DNA from: Niveispirillum sp.
GTDB lineage: Bacteria > Pseudomonadota > Alphaproteobacteria > Azospirillales > Azospirillaceae
Direction of reading: 5' to 3'
Assembly (NCBI RefSeq): GCF_017996735.1
Contig: NZ_JAGOGJ010000003.1
Span: 124,001 to 188,000, forward strand
DNA: 64,000 nt
Numbering within the stretch: the first letter of the stretch is position 1; the number at the start of each line of letters is the position of its first letter. Below, piece after piece: positions 1 through 10,826 of the stretch. Position numbers and translations under genes: made by a program. The notes below the pieces were generated by a model that was not told the DNA's origin, searched no databases, and saw only the letters and a list, made by a program, of their open reading frames with translations.

Positions 1-194
1 GCATTCTTGCGCGACGATCGCGCCGCGTCATCGGCCGCCAGGACGGCCAGGGCCAGGAACTCCGCCAGATCGTCCATCTGGCTGCGGCGGGCATCCTTTA
101 CCAGGCTTTCCAGGCACCGCTTGATGGCCATGGCCACCTCCGGCGCCGGTTCGTCCCCCGTTGCATCAGAATTATTAATCGAACAGTCCATCAT
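1..194 (-). CDS. hypothetical protein, 5' part only
   Basis: A reading frame on the minus strand starts with a double ATG at 194/191 and runs off the left edge of the window with no stop. The visible 64 residues begin MMDCSINNSDATGDEP and are acidic and helical, with the stretch AIKRCLESLVKDARR. A good ribosome binding site (GAAGGGGG) lies about 8 bases upstream of the start, which is the main reason for calling it. It is transcribed away from dnaK. I do not recognise the family, and the C-terminus is missing, so no function is proposed. Confidence 0.6.
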   Translation of the reverse strand, partial: MMDCSINNSDATGDEPAPEVAMAIKRCLESLVKDARRSQMDDLAEFLALAVLAADDAARSSRKN

Positions 195-549
195 CGGTCG
201 CGCCCCCTTCTCGATGACTGCCAGCTTTTTAAAGCCAATCCCTGTCTAAGATTCGATGCTACTTCGTTTCCATGAAGAAACAAAGGCATAAACATATTAA
301 TTTTTACTGATAATAAGTATAATCGCTTATTTTGTTTTAATAATCAAACATAAGTAGTCAATGTTGCGATTTTGCAACCCAGTGAACGTATGGTTTACTT
401 ATACGTCATATGAACATGTTTACACGGGATGAAATTTTGTGCGCCTATTCATGCGTGAGTGCGCATGGCTTTCCCGATCTGGGGGACCATGATCACACAG
501 GGCAAGGCAGCCTTGACGAAAATGTCGAACCCGGGACCTTGGCAGGACA
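195..549. other. AT-rich intergenic region between divergent genes
   Basis: This stretch separates the truncated minus-strand gene from the dnaK promoter. The part from about 250 to 410 is strikingly AT-rich compared with the rest of the window. I see no convincing gene. A frame open from 410 that reads into dnaK has no family resemblance before the dnaK start, so I regard it as untranslated. The AT-rich part could hold the promoter of the left-hand gene, but I cannot place -35 and -10 boxes with confidence. Confidence 0.5.
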
Positions 550-581
550 GTTGCGCAGTAAAGCGGGCCTGCCTATATCTG
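550..581 (+). promoter_or_regulatory. candidate RpoH (sigma-32) heat-shock promoter of dnaK
   Basis: GTTG at 550-553, an 18-base spacer, then CCTATATCTG at 572-581. The downstream box fits the alphaproteobacterial heat-shock consensus CYTATNTNNG at every position. The upstream box matches CTTG at three of four positions, and the spacing is the expected 17-18. Transcription would start near 588, leaving an untranslated leader of about 90 bases before dnaK. Confidence 0.7.
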
Positions 582-679
582 CTGTGCGCCAGGACGGTGA
601 TCCGTCCCGGAGATCAACGATGGGGACCATATCGCGGTGCTTTGGGCTGCGGGCGGTCTGCCAAACAAGAGAGGTCGTC

Positions 680-2605
<1,926 letters not shown>

Positions 2606-2660
2606 CGCCGCTTGACCCCCACACTTTCGGGGGCGGGACAGCCGTTCCAAGTCAGGCGCT

Positions 2661-2697
2661 GGCCCGCCCGGATGATCCGGGCGGGCCTGTTTCTTGG
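2661..2697 (+). terminator. intrinsic terminator between dnaK and dnaJ
   Basis: A perfect 13-bp inverted repeat (2661-2673 with 2675-2687, GGCCCGCCCGGAT and its complement) is followed by TGTTTCTT. It probably ends most dnaK transcripts and lowers dnaJ relative to dnaK. Confidence 0.75.
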
Positions 2698-2795
2698 ACA
2701 GGGAACAGGCAGGGAATGTTGATGAATGGGCTTCCAATCCGGGTGCGGCGCCATTGACGGGCCGCCGGGCCGGATGTGAAGGGACAGGGGCCACC

Positions 2796-3941
2796 ATGTC
2801 GAAGCGCGATTATTACGAAGTCCTCGGCGCCCAGAAAACCGCCAGCGCCGACGACCTGAAAAAGGCCTATCGCAAAATGGCCATGCAATATCACCCTGAC
2901 CGCAATCAGGGTGACAAGGCGGCCGAACAGAAATTCAAGGAAATCAACGAAGCCTATGATTGCCTGAAGGACGAGCAGAAGCGTGCCGCCTATGACCGGT
3001 TCGGCCATGCCGCCTTTGAAGGCGGCGGCGGACGTCCGGGTGCGGGCGGTGGTGCCGGTGGCTTCGATTTCGGCGGCGGCTTCGCCGACATCTTCGACGA
3101 GATGTTTGGGGAGTTCATGGGGCGCGGCGGCCGTGGCGGCCAGACCAACAACCGCGGCAACGACCTGCGCTATAACCTGGAAATCAGCCTGGAGGATGCC
3201 TTCAAGGGCTCCGCCACCCAGGTGCGTGTGCCGACCAGCGTCATGTGCGACCCCTGCGGCGGGTCGGGGGCGGAGGCGGGCAGCAGCCCCACCACCTGCG
3301 GCACCTGTAACGGGGCCGGCAAGGTGCGGGCGCAGCAGGGTTTCTTCACCATCGAACGTTCCTGCCCCACCTGTAATGGGGCGGGCCGCGTCATCAAGGA
3401 CCCGTGCCGCCATTGCAACGGCCAGGGCCGGGTGCGCAAGGAAAAGACCCTGCAGGTCTCCATTCCGCCGGGGGTGGAGGATGGCACCCGCATCCGTCTG
3501 GCCGGAGAGGGTGAGGCGGGCTTGCGCGGCGGTTCGCCGGGCGATCTCTATATCTTCCTGTCGATCGGCGCGCACCGGTTCTTTCAGCGTGACGGGGCGA
3601 ACCTGCATTGCCGGGTGCCCATCCCCATGACCACGGCGACGCTGGGCGGGACCATCGAGGTGCCAACCATCGATGGCAGCCGCGCCAAGGTGAACGTGCC
3701 CGCCGGCACCCAGACGGGGCACCAGTTCCGCCTGAAGGGCAAGGGCATGAGCGTGCTGCGCAGCCCGGCGCGCGGCGACATGTACATCAATGTCATGGTC
3801 GAAACCCCCGTCAACCTGACGAAGCGCCAGCAGGAATTGCTGCGCGAATTCGAAAAGGAAGCGGCGGAGAAGGGCCATAATCCCGAGTCGGAGGGCTTTT
3901 TCGCCAAGGTGAAAGAGTTCTTCGCGGATTTGAAGGATTGA
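2796..3941 (+). CDS. dnaJ: molecular chaperone DnaJ (Hsp40)
   Basis: Co-chaperone that delivers substrates to DnaK and stimulates its ATPase. The 381-residue protein has, in order, an N-terminal J domain with the HPD motif (YHPDRNQG), a Gly-rich linker ([14 protein letters not shown]), a zinc-binding domain with four CxxCxGxG repeats ([32 protein letters not shown]), and the C-terminal substrate-binding beta domains. The start [11 protein letters not shown] at 2796 matches the family; an upstream in-frame extension to 2694 runs through the terminator region and is rejected. It sits 190 bp downstream of dnaK, the usual arrangement. Confidence 0.98.
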   Translation: MSKRDYYEVLGAQKTASADDLKKAYRKMAMQYHPDRNQGDKAAEQKFKEINEAYDCLKDEQKRAAYDRFGHAAFEGGGGRPGAGGGAGGFDFGGGFADIFDEMFGEFMGRGGRGGQTNNRGNDLRYNLEISLEDAFKGSATQVRVPTSVMCDPCGGSGAEAGSSPTTCGTCNGAGKVRAQQGFFTIERSCPTCNGAGRVIKDPCRHCNGQGRVRKEKTLQVSIPPGVEDGTRIRLAGEGEAGLRGGSPGDLYIFLSIGAHRFFQRDGANLHCRVPIPMTTATLGGTIEVPTIDGSRAKVNVPAGTQTGHQFRLKGKGMSVLRSPARGDMYINVMVETPVNLTKRQQELLREFEKEAAEKGHNPESEGFFAKVKEFFADLKD

Positions 3942-3963
3942 GGGCAGGACGATATGCCCTGTC

Positions 3964-4071
3964 GTCATCCCCGCGAAGGCGGGGATCCAGCGTGAGCGGC
4001 AGGTGCCGCGACATGTGTCATATCGGCGCTGACCGCGCCTCATGCTGGGTCCCCGCTTTCGCGGGGATGAC
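3964..4071 (+). repeat. 108-bp palindromic repeat, copy 1
   Basis: First of three same-length, same-orientation copies in the window (others at 35856 and 56398). It begins GTCATCCCCGCGAAGGCGGG and ends with the inverted complement ...CGCGGGGATGAC, giving terminal inverted repeats of about 28 bp, each itself a small hairpin. The middle holds a CCGCGACATG...TCATATCGGCGCTGACCGCGCC core shared by all copies. It fills most of the gap between dnaJ and murJ and may act as an RNA stabiliser or terminator. It looks like a MITE/REP-type element; no clear target duplication is visible. Confidence 0.85.
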
Positions 4072-4113
4072 AAATGGGGGAAGCGCCAAGTCCCCAGCAG
4101 CCCGGACCCCTTC

Positions 4114-5679
4114 ATGAGCTTCGCCCGCGCCATTGCCACTGTCGGCGGCATCACCATGATCAGCCGCGTTCTGGGCTTTGTGCGCGACATGCTGCAGGCC
4201 CGGTTCCTGGGTGCGGGCATGGAGGCGGACGCCTTCTTCGTGGCGTTCCGCCTGCCCAACCTGTTCCGATCGCTGTTCGCGGAAGGCGCCTTCACGGCGG
4301 CCTTCCTGCCCATGTTCAGCGGCACTCTGCACAAGGAGGGCGAGGCGGCGGCCAAGGGACTGGCAGAAGAGGCCCTGTCCTTCATGGTCGCCATCTTGAT
4401 GATTTTCTCAATCATCATGGCGCTTGCCATGCCCTGGGTGGTGGCGATCCTGGCCACCGGCTTTCACGATGATCCGGCGCAATTCCGGCTCGCCATCTCG
4501 CTTTCCCACATCACCTTTCCTTACCTGGCGCTGATTTCCATCACAGCGCTGTTTGGCTCTATCCTCAATGCCGTTGGCCGGTTCGGGCCGTTCGCGGCGG
4601 CACCCGTGCTGCTGAATATCGTGCAGATCACGGGTCTGCTGCTGTCCGGACCACTGGGCATCGGCGCGCATTGGATGCTGGCCTATGGCGTGCCGGTGGC
4701 CGGGCTGGCGCAGATGCTGTGGATGATCATCGCGGCCAAACGGGCCGGCATGGGGCTCAGCTTGCGCCGCCCGCGCCTGACGCCGCGCGTCAAGAAACTG
4801 TTCGCGCTGCTGGCGCCCGGCATCCTGGGGGCGGGGGTCTATCAGTTCAACCTGCTGGTCGGCACCAATCTGGCCTCCTGGCTGCCCACGGGGTCGGTGT
4901 CCTATCTGCAATATGCCGACCGGTTGAACCAGTTGCCCATGTCGGTGATCGGCGTGGCGGTGGGCACGGCCCTGTTGCCGCTGCTGTCGCGGCAGATGGC
5001 GGCGGGCGACCATGACGGGGTGAAGGCCAGCCTGTCGCGGGGCCTGGAATTCGCGGCCCTGTTCGGCCTGCCGGCCACGGTGGCGCTGATGGTCATTCCG
5101 GCCCCGCTGGTGCATGTGCTGTTCAAGGGCGGGGCCTTCACGGCCGCCGATGCCAGCGCCACGGCGGCGGCGCTGCAGGCCTTCGCCATCGGCATTCCCG
5201 CCTTCATCGTGGCCAAGATCCTGTCATCGGCCTATTTCGCCAAGCAGGACACGAAGGGGCCGGTGCGCATCGCCATTGTGGTGCTGATCGGCAATGTGCT
5301 GGTGTCGTTGGCCCTGATCGAACCGCTGGGCCATGTCGGTCTGGCCCTGGCGCCGGGGTTGACGGCCTGGTTGAATGTGGTGCTGCTGGCCATCGGGCTG
5401 CGGCGGCGCGGGCTGCTGTCGTTCGATGCGCGGTTGAAGGGCCGGCTCTGGCGCATGGGGCTGGCTGCGATCGGCCTGGGCCTGGCCGGCATCGGCCTGA
5501 CAGAGCTGTTGGCCCGCTGGCTGTTCGTCGGCACCGCGCCGGAACGGATCGGGGCGCTGACCCTGGTCATTCTGGGCGCGTCGGTCACCTATTTTGCGCT
5601 CTGCTTCCTGTTGGGGGCCACCCGGATTGCGGAGATCAAGGGGCTGCTGCGCCGGGGCAAAACCACGCCGCCGGCTTGA
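4114..5679 (+). CDS. murJ: lipid II flippase MurJ
   Basis: Inner-membrane MOP-superfamily flippase that moves lipid II to the periplasmic face for peptidoglycan synthesis. The 521-residue product starts MSFARAIATVGGITMISRVLGFVRD, the conserved family opening, and is almost wholly hydrophobic with about 14 membrane segments; the loop AGMEADAFFVAFRLPNLFRSLFAEGAFTAAF is diagnostic. An in-frame upstream extension begins inside the repeat at 4042 (MLGPRFRGDD) and is rejected because it is repeat-derived. The ribosome site before 4114 is weak. Confidence 0.96.
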   Translation: MSFARAIATVGGITMISRVLGFVRDMLQARFLGAGMEADAFFVAFRLPNLFRSLFAEGAFTAAFLPMFSGTLHKEGEAAAKGLAEEALSFMVAILMIFSIIMALAMPWVVAILATGFHDDPAQFRLAISLSHITFPYLALISITALFGSILNAVGRFGPFAAAPVLLNIVQITGLLLSGPLGIGAHWMLAYGVPVAGLAQMLWMIIAAKRAGMGLSLRRPRLTPRVKKLFALLAPGILGAGVYQFNLLVGTNLASWLPTGSVSYLQYADRLNQLPMSVIGVAVGTALLPLLSRQMAAGDHDGVKASLSRGLEFAALFGLPATVALMVIPAPLVHVLFKGGAFTAADASATAAALQAFAIGIPAFIVAKILSSAYFAKQDTKGPVRIAIVVLIGNVLVSLALIEPLGHVGLALAPGLTAWLNVVLLAIGLRRRGLLSFDARLKGRLWRMGLAAIGLGLAGIGLTELLARWLFVGTAPERIGALTLVILGASVTYFALCFLLGATRIAEIKGLLRRGKTTPPA

Positions 5680-5755
5680 CCGCGGATCGGCTGGCGCGCG
5701 ATACAGGCAGCCCGGCATTTCGCCTTCCACAAGCGACCGATAGAGACCCATAGCG

Positions 5756-6757
5756 ATGAGCCTTATCTTTTCCGGCATGCAGCCGACCCGCCAGCTCCAC
5801 CTCGGCAATTATCTCGGCGCGCTGAAGAACTGGGTGAAGCTGCAGAACGACATGGACGCCATCTTCTGCGTCGTCGATCTGCACGCCATGACCATCGAAC
5901 ATGACCCGGAAACCCTGCGGTCCAATATCCGCGAGGTCGCCGCCGCCTATATCGCGGCCGGCATCGACCCGGAGAAACATATCCTGTTCAACCAGTCGGC
6001 CGTGTCCGGCCATGCCGAGCTGAACTGGATCCTGGCCTGCCACACGCCGCTGGGCTGGCTGAACCGCATGACCCAGTTCAAGGAGAAGGCGGGCAAGCAA
6101 AAGGACAATGCCGTCCTGGGCCTCTATGCCTATCCGGTGCTGATGGCTGCCGACATCCTGCTGTACAAGGCCACGCATGTGCCGGTGGGCGAGGATCAGA
6201 AGCAGCATCTGGAACTGGCCCGCGACATTGCCGGCGCCTTCAACCGCTATTACAAGGCCGACGGCTTCTTCCCCCTGCCGGAACCGCAGATCCTGGGCGA
6301 GGCGACCCGGGTGATGAGCCTGCGTGACGGCACCAAGAAAATGTCGAAGTCGGATGAGAGCGAATATAGCCGCATCAACCTGACCGACGATGCCGACACC
6401 ATCGCCCTGAAGATCCGCAAGGCCAAGACCGATCCGGAGCCCCTGCCCGACACGGTGGAGGATCTGGAAAAGCGGCCGGAGGCCAACAATCTGGTCACCA
6501 TCTATGCCGCCCTGTCCGACACGAACCGCGCCGCCGTTCTGGCGGAGTTCGGCGGGCAGCAGTTCAGTGCCTTCAAGAGCGCGCTGGCCGACCTGTCGGT
6601 GGCCAAGCTGGCGCCCATCGCCGGCGAGATGAACCGTCTGCTGGGCGACAAGGCGGAGCTGGACCGGTTGCTGAAGAAGGGCGCCGACCGTGCGGGCGAG
6701 ATTGCCGCGCGCACCGTGAACGAGGTGAAGGATCTGGTGGGTCTGGTGCGCTTCTGA
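5756..6757 (+). CDS. trpS: tryptophanyl-tRNA synthetase
   Basis: Class I aminoacyl-tRNA synthetase that charges tRNA-Trp. The 333-residue length is normal. The start [23 protein letters not shown] contains the HIGH-equivalent (HLGN), and the KMSKS loop appears as KKMSKSDES near residue 196. It is 77 bp downstream of murJ on the same strand, and the two may be co-transcribed. A strong terminator follows. Confidence 0.98.
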   Translation: MSLIFSGMQPTRQLHLGNYLGALKNWVKLQNDMDAIFCVVDLHAMTIEHDPETLRSNIREVAAAYIAAGIDPEKHILFNQSAVSGHAELNWILACHTPLGWLNRMTQFKEKAGKQKDNAVLGLYAYPVLMAADILLYKATHVPVGEDQKQHLELARDIAGAFNRYYKADGFFPLPEPQILGEATRVMSLRDGTKKMSKSDESEYSRINLTDDADTIALKIRKAKTDPEPLPDTVEDLEKRPEANNLVTIYAALSDTNRAAVLAEFGGQQFSAFKSALADLSVAKLAPIAGEMNRLLGDKAELDRLLKKGADRAGEIAARTVNEVKDLVGLVRF

Positions 6758-6783
6758 CCACCAGATTTCCGGTTGCGGATCAC

Positions 6784-6822
6784 ACGGGATGGACGGGCGA
6801 CCGTCCATCCCGTTTTCGTTAC
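6784..6822 (+). terminator. intrinsic terminator after trpS
   Basis: A perfect 13-bp stem (6784-6796 with 6801-6813, ACGGGATGGACGG and its complement) closes on a GCGA tetraloop and is followed by TTTTCGTT. It lies between the convergent ends of trpS and glnD and could act on both. Confidence 0.85.
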
Positions 6823-9773
6823 GCCGCCTTTTTCTTCGGCTTCGCCGTCCTGACCGGTTCCGGCTCACCCTCCGGGTCGCCCAGGGCCGTCAGCAACGAA
6901 GCGCGGATTTCGGCCAGCTTGCGTTCATGCGTGACTTTCAGGCCGAACACATCCTTCACATAGAACACGTCGATGGCGACATTGCCGTAGGTGGAGATCT
7001 TGGCCGACGCGATCTGCAGGTTGGCCTGGGTCAGGGTCCGGGTCAGCAGATAGAGCAGGCCGGGCCGGTCGCGGCCATTGACCTCGATCACCGTATGGTT
7101 GCCGGTCACGGTATTGTCGACCAGCACGCGCGGCGCCACCTTGAAGGCGCGGATGCGGGCCGTCTGCTGCGGGCGGCGGCGGGCCAGTTCGTCGGCCAGG
7201 CGCAATTCGCCGGCCAGCACCTTGTCCACCATCACCGACAGCCGGGCCAGCTTGTCCCCACTGTCGAACGATCCGCCACCGGCCGCCTGCACCGTGAACA
7301 CGTCCAGCGCCATGCCGTTGGTCATGGTGAAGATACGGGCATCCATGATATCCGCCCCGGCCAGGGCCAGCGCCCCGGCCAGCCGGGAGAACAGGCCCGG
7401 ATGGTCGGCGGTATAGACTGTCACCTCCGTCACCACGCGACCCCGGTCGATGCGGGTATCCAGCGTCAGCGGCGCCTTGGTCCGCTCCGCCTCTCGGATC
7501 AGGCGGGCATGGTGGGCCAGGGTGGGGATGTTCAGCGACAGCCAATAGCCGGGATAGGCCCGCGCCAGATGGGCATCGATATCCTCGGCCGGCCAGTCGG
7601 CCAGTTGCACGCGCAGGGCGGCCTGGGCGGCGGCGACGCGGCTGTCACGGCCTTCGGTGCCGACAACGCCCGACATCCGCTCCTCGCTGCGGCGGAACAA
7701 CTGGCGCAGCAGGGTGGCCTTCCAGCCGTTCCAGCGGCCCGGACCCACGGCCCGGATATCGGCCACCGTCAGGCAGAGCAGCAGTTTCAGACGTTCCGGG
7801 GATTGCACCAGATCGACAAACTTGCTGATCGTGTTCTCGTCATCCAGGTCGCGTTTGAAGGCGGTGTCGGACATGGCCAGGTGCCAGCGCACCAGCCAGA
7901 CCACGGTTTCCGTCTCCTCCTCGCTCATGCCCAGACGCGGGCAGAGCTTTTCGGCGACCTTGGCGCCCAGGATGGAATGGTCGCCGCCCCGGCCCTTGGC
8001 AATGTCATGCACCAGCATGGCGACATAGAGCGCACGGCGGGAATTGACGGTGTGGATCACTTCCGATGCCAGCGGCACCTCGTCCGTCAGCGCACCCTTT
8101 TCCACCTGATGCAGGATGCCGACAGCGAACAGCGTATGCTCGTCGACCGTGAAATGATGGTACATGTCGAACTGCATCATGCCGACGATGCGGCCGAAAT
8201 CCGGCACGAACCGGCCCAGAACCCCCGCCTCGTTCATGCGGCGCAGCGCCACTTCCGGGTCCTTCCTGGAGGACAGGATTTCCAGGAACAGGCGGTTGGC
8301 CTCCGCATCCTCGCGCAGTTTCGGCCCGATGCTGGACAGGGCGCGGGTGATGGCGCGCAAGGCGTTGGGATGGATGTCCAGATCGTTTTCCTGCGCCACA
8401 TGGAACAGGCGGATCATGTCGATGGGCTGATCCTTGAAATGCCGGTCGGACTTCACGTTCAGACGGCCAGCGTCCAGCGTGAAGCCGCTGAATTCCGCCC
8501 CCCGCTGGAACCGCTTGCGCAGGAAGGCGAATCGGGGCGCGCGTTTGCTTTCATGCTCCAGCGCGGCACAGAAGATGCGGGTCAGGTCGCCCACATCCTT
8601 GGCGATCATGAAATAATGCTTCATGAACCGCTCGACCGCGTTCTTGCCCGCATGCTCGGTATAGCCCAGCCGGCGGGCCATCTCCATCTGCAGGTCGAAG
8701 GTCAGGCGGTCTTCCTGACGGCCCGTCAGGTAATGAAGCTGGCAGCGGGCGGCCCACAGGAAACTTTCGGCCTTGGCAAAGCGTTGCGCCTCCTCCGGCA
8801 TCAGCACGCCCTTGGCGACCAGCCCCTCCACCTCGTCCACCTGATAGGCGTATTTGGCGATCCAGAACAGGGTCTGCAGGTCGCGCAAACCGCCTTTGCC
8901 TTCCTTGATATTGGGTTCCAGCATGTAACGGCTGTCACCGATCTTGCGATGACGCTCGTTGCGCTCCCCCATCTTGGCTTCGATGAAGGCGGTGACGCTG
9001 CCGCCCGCACCCACCACATCCTTGGCAAAACGTTTGCGCAATTCGCTGAACAGGGCGTTCTCACCCCACAGGAACCGGGCCTCCAGCAGGCTGGTGCGGA
9101 TGGTCATGTCGTCCAGCGACAGGCGGATGCATTCATCCACCGACCGCACGGCGTGCCCCACCTTCCAGCCCAGATCCCAGAGCAGGTAGAGCATGTATTC
9201 CACCACCTGCTCCACGCGCGGCGTGCGCTTGTAGGGCAGCAGGAACAGCAGGTCCACGTCGGAGAACGGTGCCATCTCGGCGCGGCCATAGCCGCCGATG
9301 GCGGCGATGGCCAGCCTTTCACCCTTGGTCAGTTCGGCTGTCGGGTAGACATGGTCCAGGGTGAAATCGGCCAGCGCCTGCACGATGCTGTCGGTCAGCC
9401 GGGCCGTCTGATGCACGCAATCATCGCCGCGATGCGACGCCTCGAACCGGGTGCGGATGGCGGCCCGGCCCTCGGCCAGGATTTCCTTCAACAAGGACAG
9501 CAGCGGCCCGCGCAGCCTTTCAATGCTGCCATCATGGTTTTCCACCAGGGCGTTCAGCCGTTTGCTGATACTGCCGCGTCCGGGGATGGAGGGGTGCCGC
9601 ACGCCATCGGGGCGGCGGGGGGCGCCGTCGGACGGGGTGGCATTGCTGCCGGCACGGGGGGAGATGGTAGGAATGGTATCTGGCATCGCGCGGGTTCCGG
9701 GACTGTCCCTGCGCGACATTATGGCACGAAACATCTGTCCAGGCTTGGGCCTTCCGTATACGAACAGCCCCAT
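6819..9773 (-). CDS. glnD: [protein-PII] uridylyltransferase / uridylyl-removing enzyme GlnD
   Basis: Bifunctional nitrogen sensor that adds UMP to PII proteins under nitrogen limitation and removes it when glutamine is high. The 984-residue product has a nucleotidyltransferase domain (GGYGRAEMAPFSDVDLLFL, with G160-G161 and D172/D174), a GlnD PII-UTase region, an HD phosphohydrolase domain (HHFTVDEHTLFAVG...VHDIAKGRGGDHS) and two C-terminal ACT domains that sense glutamine. I keep the longest start because GGGAGGGGCTAT immediately precedes the ATG at 9773. A shorter start at 9686 is possible, since the first 65 residues are low in conservation. It lies 42 bp downstream of a phasin-like gene. 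Confidence 0.96.
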   Translation of the reverse strand: MGLFVYGRPKPGQMFRAIMSRRDSPGTRAMPDTIPTISPRAGSNATPSDGAPRRPDGVRHPSIPGRGSISKRLNALVENHDGSIERLRGPLLSLLKEILAEGRAAIRTRFEASHRGDDCVHQTARLTDSIVQALADFTLDHVYPTAELTKGERLAIAAIGGYGRAEMAPFSDVDLLFLLPYKRTPRVEQVVEYMLYLLWDLGWKVGHAVRSVDECIRLSLDDMTIRTSLLEARFLWGENALFSELRKRFAKDVVGAGGSVTAFIEAKMGERNERHRKIGDSRYMLEPNIKEGKGGLRDLQTLFWIAKYAYQVDEVEGLVAKGVLMPEEAQRFAKAESFLWAARCQLHYLTGRQEDRLTFDLQMEMARRLGYTEHAGKNAVERFMKHYFMIAKDVGDLTRIFCAALEHESKRAPRFAFLRKRFQRGAEFSGFTLDAGRLNVKSDRHFKDQPIDMIRLFHVAQENDLDIHPNALRAITRALSSIGPKLREDAEANRLFLEILSSRKDPEVALRRMNEAGVLGRFVPDFGRIVGMMQFDMYHHFTVDEHTLFAVGILHQVEKGALTDEVPLASEVIHTVNSRRALYVAMLVHDIAKGRGGDHSILGAKVAEKLCPRLGMSEEETETVVWLVRWHLAMSDTAFKRDLDDENTISKFVDLVQSPERLKLLLCLTVADIRAVGPGRWNGWKATLLRQLFRRSEERMSGVVGTEGRDSRVAAAQAALRVQLADWPAEDIDAHLARAYPGYWLSLNIPTLAHHARLIREAERTKAPLTLDTRIDRGRVVTEVTVYTADHPGLFSRLAGALALAGADIMDARIFTMTNGMALDVFTVQAAGGGSFDSGDKLARLSVMVDKVLAGELRLADELARRRPQQTARIRAFKVAPRVLVDNTVTGNHTVIEVNGRDRPGLLYLLTRTLTQANLQIASAKISTYGNVAIDVFYVKDVFGLKVTHERKLAEIRASLLTALGDPEGEPEPVRTAKPKKKAA

Positions 9774-9815
9774 ATAGCCCCTCCCTGCGTTGATTTTTTG
9801 TTTAGGCGCGGTGGT

Positions 9816-10331
9816 TCAGCCCTCTCCGGCGGCCTGCATCAGGCGCCGCGCATTCTCGTTGGTGGCACGGTGGTAGGGGGCAAGCCCCCGTCCGCCCAGG
9901 CGCGACGCCTCCAGCGCCATGCGCCCGCAGGCGATTTCCGCCGCGTTCAGGCTGGTTTCGACATAATCGCTGGCGACGCCGCCATAACGGATGGGATCGG
10001 GCGGGGCGGCCATGTCCAGGCCGGCCTGGGCCGTGGCCCTGACCTGCTGCGCCAGCCATTCCAGCCAGACATCCGACAAGGACCAGAGCCCGGCCACCAG
10101 GGCATTCTGTGCCTCCAGCGCCGCGTCCAGCTTTTCCCAGATCATGGTGGTGAATTCGGGATCGCGCAGCTTGTCCGGATCGAAGCCGGCGGCCGCCAGA
10201 CGGACCGCCCGCAGGCCGATGGTCTGCTGCGCCGCCCACAAGGTTTCGCCCAGAACCATGGTCGTGGCGGCCAGTTCGGCTGCGACCTCGGCCCCACGGG
10301 CCGCCAGGGGCGTCGGGGTTTCATGGCTCAT
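9816..10331 (-). CDS. phasin-like protein
   Basis: A 171-residue protein, almost entirely predicted amphipathic helix and rich in Ala, with no signal peptide or membrane segment. The segment LAATTMVLGETLWAAQQTIGLRAVRLAAAG and the Ala/Gln-rich helix ATAQAGLDMA resemble phasins, which coat polyhydroxyalkanoate granules, but no signature is decisive. Supporting context is a 17-bp palindrome with a TGCAATGCA core about 60 bp upstream, of the same type as the one upstream of the clear phasin gene at 44560-45330. It is 42 bp upstream of glnD on the same strand. An unrelated helical protein remains possible. Confidence 0.6.
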   Translation of the reverse strand: MSHETPTPLAARGAEVAAELAATTMVLGETLWAAQQTIGLRAVRLAAAGFDPDKLRDPEFTTMIWEKLDAALEAQNALVAGLWSLSDVWLEWLAQQVRATAQAGLDMAAPPDPIRYGGVASDYVETSLNAAEIACGRMALEASRLGGRGLAPYHRATNENARRLMQAAGEG

Positions 10332-10392
10332 GGTCTGTCCCCCTTATATCAAACGGGGGAGGTACCCCCGCCAGAACAGGGTACAGAGTGTC

Positions 10393-10409
10393 ATGTTGCA
10401 ATGCAACAT
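10393..10409. promoter_or_regulatory. candidate PhaR-type operator upstream of the phasin-like gene
   Basis: ATGTTGCAATGCAACAT is a perfect palindrome with 8-bp arms around one central base, 62 bp before the start at 10331. Its TTGC-AAT-GCAA core differs from the CTGC-N3-GCAG pattern reported for PhaR repressors of Rhodobacter/Paracoccus by one symmetrical base. A near twin lies upstream of the phasin gene at 45330. Confidence 0.55.
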
Positions 10410-10476
10410 ACCCTGCGACGGGTGGTCGCTGGGTACAGGCGTCGCCCCCGTCAATGCGGCGCGGTGGCGGCCGGCT

Positions 10477-10761
10477 TCAGGCCTTGGCCGCTTCCGCCGG
10501 GGTCAATGCCTGGATCGACAGGGCGTGGACACGTTCGGTCAGCTCAGCGGACACCGCGCCATACACCAGACGCTGACGTGCCACGCGCCCCAGCCCCTCG
10601 AACCGGTTGGAAACGATGACCACATCGAAATGCGTCTCGCCGCCCGGCTGGTCGGCGCCCGCATGGCCGGCATGATGATGCGAGACATCCTTGATGGTCA
10701 GGGCCTGCGGGTTTAGAGCCTCTGTCAGCTTGTCCCGCATACGGGTCGCATAGATCGCCAT
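10477..10761 (-). CDS. bolA: BolA family protein
   Basis: A 94-residue BolA-fold protein. BolA proteins pair with monothiol glutaredoxins to bind or transfer iron-sulfur clusters, and some act as regulators. The sequence shows the class II KH-like pattern: HHHAGHAG...GGETHFDVVIVSNRFEGLGRVARQRLVYGAVSAEL, with the conserved FxGxxxxxRHRxV-type helix. It lies next to a J-domain gene and cobS, an arrangement common in alphaproteobacteria, although an EamA gene has come between here. It is divergent from that transporter with 65 bp between starts. Confidence 0.93.
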   Translation of the reverse strand: MAIYATRMRDKLTEALNPQALTIKDVSHHHAGHAGADQPGGETHFDVVIVSNRFEGLGRVARQRLVYGAVSAELTERVHALSIQALTPAEAAKA

Positions 10762-10826
10762 GATGTCTTCCGGGGCCAGGTCGGCCCCCCTTGCGGTGGA
10801 ACATGGCCAACAGGTAGTGGATCATC

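Noticed and set aside
410..679. N-terminal extension of DnaK by 90 residues
   Set aside because: The extension has no similarity to Hsp70 proteins and contains the RpoH-type promoter; the family start at 680 has a ribosome site.
6789..10619. 1276-codon open frame on the plus strand across glnD, the phasin-like gene and bolA
   Set aside because: Antisense to three well-supported genes; His/Gln/Gly-rich composition typical of shadow frames.
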